A program made the position numbers and the translations under genes. This document shows, in pieces, positions 17,296-25,196 of a stretch of DNA of 64,000 nucleotides. Source of the stretch: Ilumatobacteraceae bacterium (GTDB taxonomy: Bacteria > Actinomycetota > Acidimicrobiia > Acidimicrobiales > Ilumatobacteraceae); assembly GCA_025463305.1 (NCBI GenBank), contig JAOBWK010000056.1, forward strand, positions 72,312 through 136,311. Reading direction: 5' to 3'. The notes under the pieces were generated by a model, which saw only the letters and a list, made by a program, of their open reading frames with translations, made no database searches and was not told where the DNA came from. Position 1 is the first letter of the stretch; each line of letters starts with the position of its first letter.

Positions 17296-19011
17296 TCAGA
17301 CCAGGCCGAGGCCCTCGAGTGCCTGCTGGGCCTGGTTGCGGATGGTGGTGACCGCCGCGTTGCGGTCCGCATCGGCGCGGGTGTAGATCCGGTCGAGCAC
17401 CGCGTCCTTGTCGTCGGCGGCGCGGGCGAGGACCTCTTCGCGCACGCTCGCCATCACGGCGTCTGACTTCGCGTTCCGACCGTTGAGGTAGATCCGCTCC
17501 GCCGCACGAGCGATGGCCGCGTCGGCGCGGGCGTAGACGACCTGCAGGGCGGCCACGCGCTCGTCGTCGGCCTCGGCGTAGATCCGGTTCGTGGTCCGCT
17601 CGATCGCCGCGTCGGCTCGCGACTGGATGCGCCGCACGGCGACGGCGTTCTTCCGCTCGGCGCGTCGCTGCTGCTTCTCCTGCTGGGCGGCACGGCGGGA
17701 CTGCACCGGCCCGTCCTGGCCGGCCTGCATCCGCACGGCGCTCTCGGCGACGAAGCCCACGGCCTCGGTGGGCACCGGAGCATCGGAGGCCATCAACGTC
17801 TGCGTGGAGCCGCCGTACGAGGGCACCGGCGGGGTGTCGGTGGCCACGTCGCCGGCCGGCACGGTGGTGTCCGTGACCGGCGTGGTGACGGTGGTCGACG
17901 AGTCGGTGGGCACCGGAGGGGTGTCGTCGGCGTTGGTCGTCGAGCCGTCGGCGGTGGTGTCCGGCACCGTGTCGTCGACCGGCACGTTCGCGCTCGTCGG
18001 GATCTGCGTCGTCCCGTCGCCATCGAGCCAGGAGAGGTCGTCGGTGGTGGGCGGTGCATCGTCGGCCACCACGGTGGTGGCCGCAGCGGCGGCATCGACG
18101 GTGGTCGGCGTGGCGGCGTCGTCGGGCGCCGAGGTCGTTGCGGTCGTCGGCGTGGTCGCCGGATGCGTTGCGGCCGGGTGGGCCGTGGTGCTCGGCGTCA
18201 CCGCATCGGTGGCCGGGGTGACGACGGGGGTCGCGGCTTCGGTCGCCGGTACGTCGGAGGTCGCGACATCGGTGGTGGCGGTCTCGGTGGTGGCGGTCTC
18301 ACTCGAGGCTGTCGCCGCGCTCGGGGTGACCGGCACCGTGGTGTCGACGGCATCGTTGGCCAGGGCGGGTGTCGTGGTGGTCACCACGACCGCTGGCCGG
18401 CTGCCCGCAGCACGCGGCGCCGCCGTCGCGGAGGTGTCAGGGGCACGCGCCGCGGTGGACCCGGCGAGGCCGATGATGATCGCACCGGTGGCGAACATCG
18501 TGGCCATCGCGGTGCGCTGGGTGAGCGTCGCGCCCATCAGCGCGGTGAGCCGGTCGACGATGGTCTCGCCCGATTCGTCGAGGTACTCGGCGAGCACCTC
18601 GATGTCCTCGCGGCGGAGCGCGATCATCGGCGCCTTCTTCTGCCGGCGCATCGTGCGGATCAGTCGCAGGTACGCGGTGAGCAGCGAGGTCGCGTTCTTC
18701 GCGGCGAACGATGCATCGACGCCGCCGGCGCTGATGACACCGGCGTTGATCGACACAGGCAGCCGGCTCGGCAGGATCGTGCCCAGGTCGGCGGCGTAGA
18801 GGCCGGCGATCGCGTCGACCAGCTCCTCGTCGAGGGTGATCGTGCCCTCCTCGAACTCGCGGATCTGCTCGCGGGTGAACCGGCCCTCGCTCATCCTCGC
18901 CAAGGCGCGGAACGAGAGCCCGTGCTCGAGCCGTGTGGCTCGGAGCAGGTTGGCCAGCCGCAGCGCGAACGCCTCGGAGGTGATGTCGATGGTGGGTGAC
19001 GAAACGGACAC
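17296..19011 (-). CDS. RodZ-like protein: HTH, one TM helix, Thr/Ala-rich linker and helical repeats
   Basis: A 571-aa protein with an unusual architecture. The N-terminal Xre-like helix-turn-helix (about residues 8-75, 'LLRATRLEHGLSFRALARMS') is followed by a cytoplasmic segment to about 175, one TM helix ('MATMFATGAIIIGLAGSTA'), a long Thr/Ala/Val/Asp-rich outer linker (about 200-400) and a C-terminal helical region. That region repeats RADAAIxRxxxRIY-like units (ADAAIERTTNRIYAEAD, ADAAIARAAERIYLN, DRIYTRADADR). The GTG at 19011 has AAGGA 5 nt upstream, which decides the start. HTH-TM-outer-domain resembles RodZ, the MreB adaptor, but the outer domain differs. A role in cell shape or envelope sensing is inference. 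Confidence 0.7.
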   Translation of the reverse strand: MSVSSPTIDITSEAFALRLANLLRATRLEHGLSFRALARMSEGRFTREQIREFEEGTITLDEELVDAIAGLYAADLGTILPSRLPVSINAGVISAGGVDASFAAKNATSLLTAYLRLIRTMRRQKKAPMIALRREDIEVLAEYLDESGETIVDRLTALMGATLTQRTAMATMFATGAIIIGLAGSTAARAPDTSATAAPRAAGSRPAVVVTTTTPALANDAVDTTVPVTPSAATASSETATTETATTDVATSDVPATEAATPVVTPATDAVTPSTTAHPAATHPATTPTTATTSAPDDAATPTTVDAAAAATTVVADDAPPTTDDLSWLDGDGTTQIPTSANVPVDDTVPDTTADGSTTNADDTPPVPTDSSTTVTTPVTDTTVPAGDVATDTPPVPSYGGSTQTLMASDAPVPTEAVGFVAESAVRMQAGQDGPVQSRRAAQQEKQQRRAERKNAVAVRRIQSRADAAIERTTNRIYAEADDERVAALQVVYARADAAIARAAERIYLNGRNAKSDAVMASVREEVLARAADDKDAVLDRIYTRADADRNAAVTTIRNQAQQALEGLGLV

Positions 19012-19255
19012 GTGCTTCCTTGCGGGTGAGACGTCTGTCGAACGGGACACCTGGTCATCGGCACGAACTGCCCGGGACGTGAGTGATCTGTGGTCGAGCA
19101 GAGCAGTTCTTGAGGTCGGCGACCTCGAGCGCCGGGTGGTCGCGATCGTCCCGGGTCCGGACGCGACACCGATGTGGACTGGTGTTTCCCGCACGTCACC
19201 CGACATCGGGCGTCCGTCGAAGCCGCCAGGAATCCTCAAGGTTCTGTCAAGAACC

Positions 19256-20560
19256 ATGACGAAAACCAGACGGTCACCCGATGACTCACCCATGGACGAA
19301 CCTGCGGTCAACCGACTGCGCATCAACCCGATGAGCGGCACCTGGCCGACGGTCCTGATCGATCTCGCCGTGGTCGTCGCGATCGCGTGCATCAGCCGGG
19401 CCGTCGCCGAGACGCAGACGACGACGGCCATGGGTTGGGCCGCCTTCGTCGCCGTCACCACGTTCCTCGTCCTGGTCGTCGTGGCCGTTCCGCTTCGAGT
19501 CCTGCTGATGGCACAGCGCCGGGCGTCGGCCGCTGTCACCGAGGAGCTCCGTCAGCAGAACGATCGTCAGGCGTTCGACGCCCGCCTCGGTCGCGCCCTC
19601 GACATGGCCGACAGCGAGGCCACGGCGCTCGGCGTCGCGGCGCAGGCGCTGGCCATGGCCGGCGCCGATCTGCACGCATCGATCCTGCTCGCCGACAACA
19701 GCGACGCCCATCTGCAGACCGTGGTCAGCACCGCCGGTTGCTCGGGCACGAGCGTCTGCGACGTCGCGACGCCGCGCGGCTGCCCCGCCGTCCGCAACGG
19801 CCAGACGCTCCAGTTCGCGTCCAGCGATCAGCTCGACTGCTGCCCGCACCTCAAGGAGCGGGGCGTGCCCGGGCTGGCCGCGCTGTGCGTTCCGGTGAGC
19901 GTCGTCGGCCGCGCCACCGGCGTCGTGCACGTCGTTCGTGAGGGCATCGCGATCACCGAGGCCGAGCGCAGCCGGGTCGAGTCCATCGCCCATCTCGCCG
20001 GGCAGTGCGTCGGCATGCTCCGTGCGACCGCGCAGACGCAGTTGCAGGCGAGCACCGATCCACTGACGGGCCTGTACAACCGGCGCAGCATGGAGAACTC
20101 GGTGCGGTTGCTGATGCGCGACGACGTGCCGTTCGCCGTCGGCATCTGCGATCTTGACCACTTCAAGCGGCTCAACGACACCTACGGCCACGACACCGGC
20201 GACCGGGCGTTGCGGCTGTTCGCGCGCACCCTGCGCAACACCGTGCGCGCCGCCGACCTCGTCTCACGCCACGGCGGCGAGGAGTTCGTGGTGGTCATGC
20301 CGTACACCGACTCCGTGGGTGCATCGGAGATCCTCGACCGGGTCCGGCTCGAGCTCACGAGCGCCGTCAGCGACGGCCGCACCCCCGGCTTCACGGTCTC
20401 GGCCGGCGTCGCCGACACCACCGAGTCCGGCGACTACCAGGCGCTGCTCCGACTCGCCGACGAGCGGCTGATGCGCGCCAAGCGCACCGGCCGCAACAAG
20501 ATCATCAACCGCACCGCGTTCGCCGCGCTGGACGAGATCGATCTCCCCGAGCTCGTCTGA
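19256..20560 (+). CDS. membrane diguanylate cyclase (TM-GAF-GGDEF)
   Basis: About 434 aa. Two N-terminal TM helices ('VLIDLAVVVAIACISRAV', 'FLVLVVVAVPLRVLLM'), a GAF domain (about 100-265) and a GGDEF domain with active-site GGEEF ('RHGGEEFVVVM'), which makes cyclic di-GMP from two GTP. An inhibitory I-site RxxD (RAAD) lies five residues before GGEEF. The GAF domain is cysteine-rich (AGCSGTSVCDV, PRGCP, LDCCPHL), which could bind metal, heme or a redox signal. ATG 19256 is used; ATG 19292 is a second option, and neither has a strong ribosome-binding site. It is divergent from the RodZ-like gene. Confidence 0.87.
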   Translation: MTKTRRSPDDSPMDEPAVNRLRINPMSGTWPTVLIDLAVVVAIACISRAVAETQTTTAMGWAAFVAVTTFLVLVVVAVPLRVLLMAQRRASAAVTEELRQQNDRQAFDARLGRALDMADSEATALGVAAQALAMAGADLHASILLADNSDAHLQTVVSTAGCSGTSVCDVATPRGCPAVRNGQTLQFASSDQLDCCPHLKERGVPGLAALCVPVSVVGRATGVVHVVREGIAITEAERSRVESIAHLAGQCVGMLRATAQTQLQASTDPLTGLYNRRSMENSVRLLMRDDVPFAVGICDLDHFKRLNDTYGHDTGDRALRLFARTLRNTVRAADLVSRHGGEEFVVVMPYTDSVGASEILDRVRLELTSAVSDGRTPGFTVSAGVADTTESGDYQALLRLADERLMRAKRTGRNKIINRTAFAALDEIDLPELV

Positions 20561-20597
20561 GCGTCCCGAGGGGCAACCGGCCCGGCGGCGGCTGGTG

Positions 20598-21680
20598 TCA
20601 GACCGCGACGCCGTGGGCGACGGCGTAGGCGTCGAGCTCGTCGAGGTAGGTCGACAGCGTGCGCGCGCTGATCCAGGCGACGCTGAACGAGTTCTTGGCG
20701 AGCGCGAGCACCTCCTCCGCCGTGAGGCCGGCGTAGGCGGCGAGACCGGCATAGTTCTCGGTCACGTAGCCACCGAAGTAGGCCGGATCGTCGGAGTTGA
20801 CGGTGACCTTCACGCCGTGTCGGAGCAGCTGCACGATCTCGTCGGCCTTCATGTCGCTGGTGACGAAGCTGTTCGACACCGGACAGCACGTGAAGCCGAT
20901 GCCCCGGCTCTTGGCCACCTCGACGAGCCGCGGATCCTCGACGATGTTCGTGCCGTGGTCGATCCGGTCGACGCCGATCTCCTCGAGCGCCTGGCGGATG
21001 TGCTCGATGCTGCCGACCTGATCGATGTCGCAGTGCATCGTCAGCATGTAGCCCTCGGCCCGCGCCCGGGCGAACACCGCGGCGAACTTCGAGGGCGGGT
21101 TGCCGCGCTCGTCGGAGTCGAGGCCGACCCCGATGATCCAGTCCTTGTACGGCAGCGACTCCATCAGCGTGGCCATCGCGAACTCCGCCGACAGGTCGCG
21201 CAGGAAGCACATGATCAGCTCGGCCGACATCCCGAACTCGAGGCGGGCGGCGATGATCGCGCTGCGGTAGCCCTTGATGACCGTCGAGAACGGCACACCA
21301 CGCCCGGTGTGGGCCTGCGGATCGAAGAACATCTCGGCGTGGCGCACGCCCTGCGACGCGGCCTTGGACAGGTACGCGTACGCCAGGTCGTGGAAGTCGG
21401 CCTCGGTGACGAGCACGTTCATCGCCGGGTAGTAGACGGCGAGGAAGCTCGTCAGTGAGTCGAACTCGTACGTGGCCTCGACCTCGGCCACGGTCGTCTG
21501 GCCGATGTCGATGCCGTTGCGGTTCGCCAGGGCGAGCTTCAGCTCGGGCGCGAGCGTGCCCTCCAGGTGCAGGTGCAGCTCGCACTTCGGCAGGCCGGCG
21601 ATGAACGCCGCCAGCTCGGGGCTGAGCGGCGCGGTCTCCCCGGATCCCGGGGCTTCGGTGGTCGAGGCGTCGGACGTCAT
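20598..21680 (-). CDS. adenine deaminase / adenosine deaminase family protein
   Basis: A 360-aa zinc hydrolase of the ADA superfamily. It has HLHLEG (zinc ligands), 'HCDIDQVGSIEHI', 'DRIDHGTNIVED' and 'VNSDDPAYFGGY'. The SDDPAYFGGY form and 'ELHLHLEGTLAPELKLALANRNGI'-like start resemble adenine deaminases more than nucleoside-specific adenosine deaminases, so adenine to hypoxanthine plus ammonia is favoured. The start at 21680 is set by TAACGT (complement of 21687-21692) 6 nt upstream. Purine phosphoribosyltransferase and amidohydrolase genes lie 20 kb away. Confidence 0.85.
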   Translation of the reverse strand: MTSDASTTEAPGSGETAPLSPELAAFIAGLPKCELHLHLEGTLAPELKLALANRNGIDIGQTTVAEVEATYEFDSLTSFLAVYYPAMNVLVTEADFHDLAYAYLSKAASQGVRHAEMFFDPQAHTGRGVPFSTVIKGYRSAIIAARLEFGMSAELIMCFLRDLSAEFAMATLMESLPYKDWIIGVGLDSDERGNPPSKFAAVFARARAEGYMLTMHCDIDQVGSIEHIRQALEEIGVDRIDHGTNIVEDPRLVEVAKSRGIGFTCCPVSNSFVTSDMKADEIVQLLRHGVKVTVNSDDPAYFGGYVTENYAGLAAYAGLTAEEVLALAKNSFSVAWISARTLSTYLDELDAYAVAHGVAV

Positions 21681-21686
21681 CCGCGC

Positions 21687-21692
21687 ACGTTA
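21687..21692 (-). promoter_or_regulatory. leaderless-type -10 box (TAACGT)
   Basis: On the minus strand TAACGT ends 6 nt before the ATG (21680) of the deaminase gene, with no Shine-Dalgarno sequence in between. Confidence 0.5.
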
Positions 21693-21745
21693 GGACGAGC
21701 GTCTGCGCGGCTCGCACAGCGCGACACAACGTTCACATTTCGTCA

Positions 21746-23104
21746 TCAACCGGCGAGCCGCACCGTGTTCTTGCCGGAGGACTTGGCCAGGTAGAGGGCA
21801 TCGTCGGCGCGCTGCATGAGCTGCGAGGGGATGAGCGGTTGCGCCCCGACGGCGACGCCGACGGACGCGCCGACCTGCACCTCGACACCGTGGCTGACGA
21901 TCGGTTGACGCACCGCGCGCACGATCCGGTTGGCGACGTCGCGGCCGTAGGCGGGATCGTCGGTGTCGGCGCAGACGACGGCGAACTCGTCGCCACCGAG
22001 CCGGCCGACGAAGTCGGCGTCGCCGATGACCTCGCTGATCCGGCGGCCGACCTCGATCAGCACGGTGTCACCGACGGCGTGGCCGTACAGGTCGTTGATC
22101 GGCTTGAAGTCGTCGAGGTCGATGTACAGCAGCACGACATCGCCGTGCGCTGATGTGGTCTCCAGCCGGTGCGAGAACTCGGCACGGTTGATCAGCCCGG
22201 TGAGCGGGTCGTGCGCGGCGGCCCAGCGGAGGTCTCGCTTGGTGCGACTGTCGGCGACCGCCAGTGCGGCGAGGCTGAGCGCGACGTGCACCGGCGACTG
22301 GCGGGCGACCTGGAACTCGACCGTGGAACGACCCCACGCCACCATCGCACCGATGATGCCCGTGCCGTTCGGCGCCTCGACCGGCACCAGGAACGCGGCG
22401 ATGAACCCGGCGTCGCGAGCGACCTCGCCCGCACCGTCGAGGCGCGGATCGTCGAGGTCGGTGATGATCAGCGGCTCGCGCAGATCCAGCGACCAGACCA
22501 GGTCGACGACCCGGCAGAGCCGGGGATCCAGCACGGTTTCGTCGGCGGCGCACACCCGCTGCACGCGATCGCCGTGCCGCCAGGCGAACGCGGTACGGGT
22601 GTGCGCGCCGAGCGACCGGTCGGCCAGGCGGGCCACGATGGGCAGCACGGCCTCGACATCGGCGCCGGAGCCGAGCATCTCGATGGCCCTGCCCACATCG
22701 GAGCGATCGCGGACGAGCACGCACGTGCACAGCACGGCGTTCACATCCGGATCGTCGAGGTGGTTGTAGGTGGTGGTGGCGAACGTGTGCCAGACGCCAT
22801 CGGCGTCCGCGACCCGGATGTCGGCGGACTCCGGCGACTGCGCAGGATCGAGGCGGTCGACGTCATCGTCGTCCCGGTTGGCCTGGAACATCGTCTCGAG
22901 GACGAGTGCCAGATCGTCGGGGTGGACGTGCTCGGTGGCGCTGTGGCCGACGAGATCGGCGTGGCCGAGGATGGGTGCGAGCGAATCGCAGTGCCAGATG
23001 ATGTCGAACTGATCGTCGAGCAGCAGCGTGAACTGACCCTCGCGCCGACGCATCGACGTGAACGCCCGTTGCTGTGCCGTACCCATGCACATGTCTTCGG
23101 TCAC
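21746..23104 (-). CDS. diguanylate cyclase with PAS and GAF-like sensor domains
   Basis: A 452-aa soluble protein. An N-terminal PAS domain (about 25-135, 'DIIWHCDSLAPILGHADLVG') is followed by a GAF-like domain (about 145-275) and a GGDEF domain (about 285-452) with intact 'RLGGDEFAVVC'. The I-site position is GDAD, so the inhibitory arginine is missing and product feedback may be lost. GTG 23104 is the annotated start; ATGs a few codons downstream are alternatives. It lies upstream of the deaminase gene, which has its own promoter-like box. No phosphodiesterase (EAL/HD-GYP) domain is attached. Confidence 0.87.
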   Translation of the reverse strand: MTEDMCMGTAQQRAFTSMRRREGQFTLLLDDQFDIIWHCDSLAPILGHADLVGHSATEHVHPDDLALVLETMFQANRDDDDVDRLDPAQSPESADIRVADADGVWHTFATTTYNHLDDPDVNAVLCTCVLVRDRSDVGRAIEMLGSGADVEAVLPIVARLADRSLGAHTRTAFAWRHGDRVQRVCAADETVLDPRLCRVVDLVWSLDLREPLIITDLDDPRLDGAGEVARDAGFIAAFLVPVEAPNGTGIIGAMVAWGRSTVEFQVARQSPVHVALSLAALAVADSRTKRDLRWAAAHDPLTGLINRAEFSHRLETTSAHGDVVLLYIDLDDFKPINDLYGHAVGDTVLIEVGRRISEVIGDADFVGRLGGDEFAVVCADTDDPAYGRDVANRIVRAVRQPIVSHGVEVQVGASVGVAVGAQPLIPSQLMQRADDALYLAKSSGKNTVRLAG

Positions 23105-23150
23105 AACCGCATCGGCCTTGAGCGAATGTGAACGGAACGCAACACCCGGT

Positions 23151-23750
23151 TCATCCCCCGACGTCGACCACGGAGCGGTAGGGATCCAGCGCCCGCCGCA
23201 GACGAGTTCCGACCCAGCGCGACAGCGTGCCGGTGCCGTCGATGGCCCAGGTCACGAGTGCTCCGGAGTACACCGCGTCGAGTTGCTCGGCCAGCCGTGC
23301 GACATCGGTCGCGCGGAGGTCGCCGTTCCGCTCGGCAGCGTGCAGCAGGCGACGGATCGAGCCGCGCATCGACCGGCTGTGGGCCACGGCGTGCGCGCGG
23401 AGACCGGGGTCGACGAGGTCGAGCTGGAGGAAGGCGATGTTGTTGGCCATCGCCTCACGCGTGTCGATGCCATCGACCATCGACACCATCGCCGCGACGA
23501 TCGCATCGAGCGGCCGGGCGTGCGCTCGCGCGGCCGCCGCGAACACTGCCTCGGTCGCCGGGCCGGCCTGCGCCGCGAATGCGACGAGCAGCCCATACTT
23601 GGACCCGAACCGCTGCGCAAGTGCCGATGCCGACACGCCGACCAACTCGCCGACCCGGGCGAACGTGACCCCGCTCGGGCCCACCGCCGACACGAGCGAT
23701 GCGATCGCGGCAAAGACCTGCGCATCATCGGCAGTCCTCGGTCGCGCCAT
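23151..23750 (-). CDS. TetR/AcrR family transcriptional regulator
   Basis: A 199-aa repressor. The N-terminal helix-turn-helix (about 10-55) contains 'GVTFARVGELVGVSASALAQRFGSKYGLL', a textbook TetR DNA-binding segment with an unusual QRFGSK in place of YYHFGSK. The C-terminal ligand domain is generic. It is divergent from the PPOX gene, and the 41-bp gap holds a 20-bp palindrome overlapping both -10 boxes, so it probably represses both genes. The start is supported by TAGTAT 6 nt upstream on this strand. Confidence 0.88.
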   Translation of the reverse strand: MARPRTADDAQVFAAIASLVSAVGPSGVTFARVGELVGVSASALAQRFGSKYGLLVAFAAQAGPATEAVFAAAARAHARPLDAIVAAMVSMVDGIDTREAMANNIAFLQLDLVDPGLRAHAVAHSRSMRGSIRRLLHAAERNGDLRATDVARLAEQLDAVYSGALVTWAIDGTGTLSRWVGTRLRRALDPYRSVVDVGG

Positions 23751-23756
23751 CCGACA

Positions 23757-23785
23757 ATACTAAACAGACGTGTAGTAACTACGAT
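23757..23785. promoter_or_regulatory. divergent leaderless promoters sharing a TetR-type operator
   Basis: A 20-bp inverted repeat, TACTANAC-N4-GTNTAGTA (23758-23777), lies between the divergent genes. The minus-strand -10 TAGTAT (complement of 23757-23762) and plus-strand -10 TACGAT (23780-23785) flank or overlap it, each ending 6 nt from its start codon. This is the expected layout for autoregulation by the adjacent TetR protein. Confidence 0.7.
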
Positions 23786-23791
23786 GATCGC

Positions 23792-24274
23792 ATGCAGATC
23801 TCTCCTCCCGTCGGTTCCTGGAGCGACTTCGAACAGGCCGCACCCGAGCTCGCGGCCGCTGCGAAGCAGCGGTTCCTCGAGCACAAGCACCACGTCCTCG
23901 CCACGCTGCGCCGCGACGGTTCGCCGCGGATCAGCGCCAACGAGGTGCAGTTCCACGGCGGGAACATCGTCATGGGCATGATGCTCGACTCCGTCAAGGC
24001 GCTCGACCTGCTGCGCGACGGCCGCTGCGCGATCCATGCCAATCCCGGCGACGATCCCGGCCCCGGCGACGTCAAGCTCTCGGGCATCGCTGCGGCGGTC
24101 ACCGATCCCGACGAGCTCGCCGCCTACGCAGAAGAGGTCGAGCCGCCGCCGCCGTTCCACCTGTTCCGGCTCGATCTGCTCGAGGTGGTGCACACCAAGG
24201 TGCATCCCGACAACGACCGTCTCGTGATCACCCACTGGACTCCGACGGGTCTCACCGTGGTCGATCGCTACTAG
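23792..24274 (+). CDS. pyridoxamine 5'-phosphate oxidase-like (PPOX) split-barrel protein
   Basis: A 160-aa split-barrel flavin/F420-binding family protein. 'HHVLATLRRDGSPRISANEVQFHGGNIVMGMM' is the typical first strand pair, and 'RLDLLEVVHTKVHPDNDRLVITHWTP' is the C-terminal part seen in many actinobacterial PPOX proteins. It probably binds FMN or F420 and carries out a redox step on a small molecule, or acts in detoxification. It is controlled by the divergent TetR regulator. It starts at the ATG 6 nt after a TACGAT box, with no ribosome-binding site. Confidence 0.8.
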   Translation: MQISPPVGSWSDFEQAAPELAAAAKQRFLEHKHHVLATLRRDGSPRISANEVQFHGGNIVMGMMLDSVKALDLLRDGRCAIHANPGDDPGPGDVKLSGIAAAVTDPDELAAYAEEVEPPPPFHLFRLDLLEVVHTKVHPDNDRLVITHWTPTGLTVVDRY

Positions 24275-24283
24275 CGCGCGGGA

Positions 24284-25096
24284 TCAGCGGTTGTCGCTCA
24301 GGCCGCGGAGGAACGAGAGGACGACTCGTTCGAGCTGCTCCGGCTGATCGAACGGCAGGCCGTGGCCGGCGTTCGGGATCTGCTCGACCGTGATGCGAGG
24401 ATTGTGCTGGCTGAGCTCGACGGCCAGCTCGAGCGACACGACACCCGAGTCACCGATCACGATCACCGTCGGGACCTCGATCGCGCCGGCGACGGCGCGG
24501 AACTCGGGGTTGGGCGGCTTCAGCACCTCGAACGCGCTCGGACTGGTGTGCAGCCGGGCCTCGGCCTGGCGCTCGATGATGTCCGCGCGTCGGTGGGGGT
24601 GCCTCGCGAGCGCGTCGGCGACGAGCTCGGACGTCGTCAGCCCGAGGGCACGTCGATGCTGCTCGGCGACGTCGCTCGCCCACACCTCGCGCTGCAGCTC
24701 AGGACTGATGAACGTCGGATCGATGAGGACGAGCCCGCGGAGGTTCCCGCCGCTGCACTGCGCGGCAACAGCGGCCGTCATCCCGCCCATGGAGTGCCCG
24801 ACGAGGACGGGCCGGCTCAGGTCCAGGTCGCGCACCATGTCAAGCACGTCGCCGGCGAGATCGTCGTAGAGGTATCCGGACTCGGGCGCGCTCGAGCCAC
24901 CGTGCCCTCTCGCATCCGGCATCACGACGTCGAACTCACCCTCGAGCGCCTCCGCCAGCGGGCTCCAGCACGCACCGCTCCCCATCAGCCCGTGCAGCAA
25001 CACGACGGGTGGCCCACCGCCCCCGGTTCGCACGTACCGGATCCGGACGTCGCCGTTCCTGCACGTCCCCTCGCTCCACGACCCCATCCCGCCCAT
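24284..25096 (-). CDS. alpha/beta hydrolase
   Basis: A 270-aa alpha/beta-fold hydrolase. The oxyanion motif is LLHGLMGS, the nucleophile elbow GHSMGG supplies the catalytic Ser, and 'PNAGHGLPFDQPEQ' supplies the His. The acid is probably the Asp in 'VIGDSGV'. It resembles carboxylesterase or 3-oxoadipate enol-lactonase-like enzymes; the substrate is unknown. ATG 25096 is chosen, with ATG 25088 close behind; the extended frame to 25171 looks non-coding. It is convergent with the PPOX gene. Confidence 0.8.
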   Translation of the reverse strand: MGGMGSWSEGTCRNGDVRIRYVRTGGGGPPVVLLHGLMGSGACWSPLAEALEGEFDVVMPDARGHGGSSAPESGYLYDDLAGDVLDMVRDLDLSRPVLVGHSMGGMTAAVAAQCSGGNLRGLVLIDPTFISPELQREVWASDVAEQHRRALGLTTSELVADALARHPHRRADIIERQAEARLHTSPSAFEVLKPPNPEFRAVAGAIEVPTVIVIGDSGVVSLELAVELSQHNPRITVEQIPNAGHGLPFDQPEQLERVVLSFLRGLSDNR

Positions 25097-25196
25097 CGTG
25101 CCACCGCCTGTTCCCCATGCCGCCGCGGCGCTGCGTGCCGGGCACTCCCGAAGGAGCACTCCGGCACGCACGCGCCGTCCCGGGATCGATCGCGGA

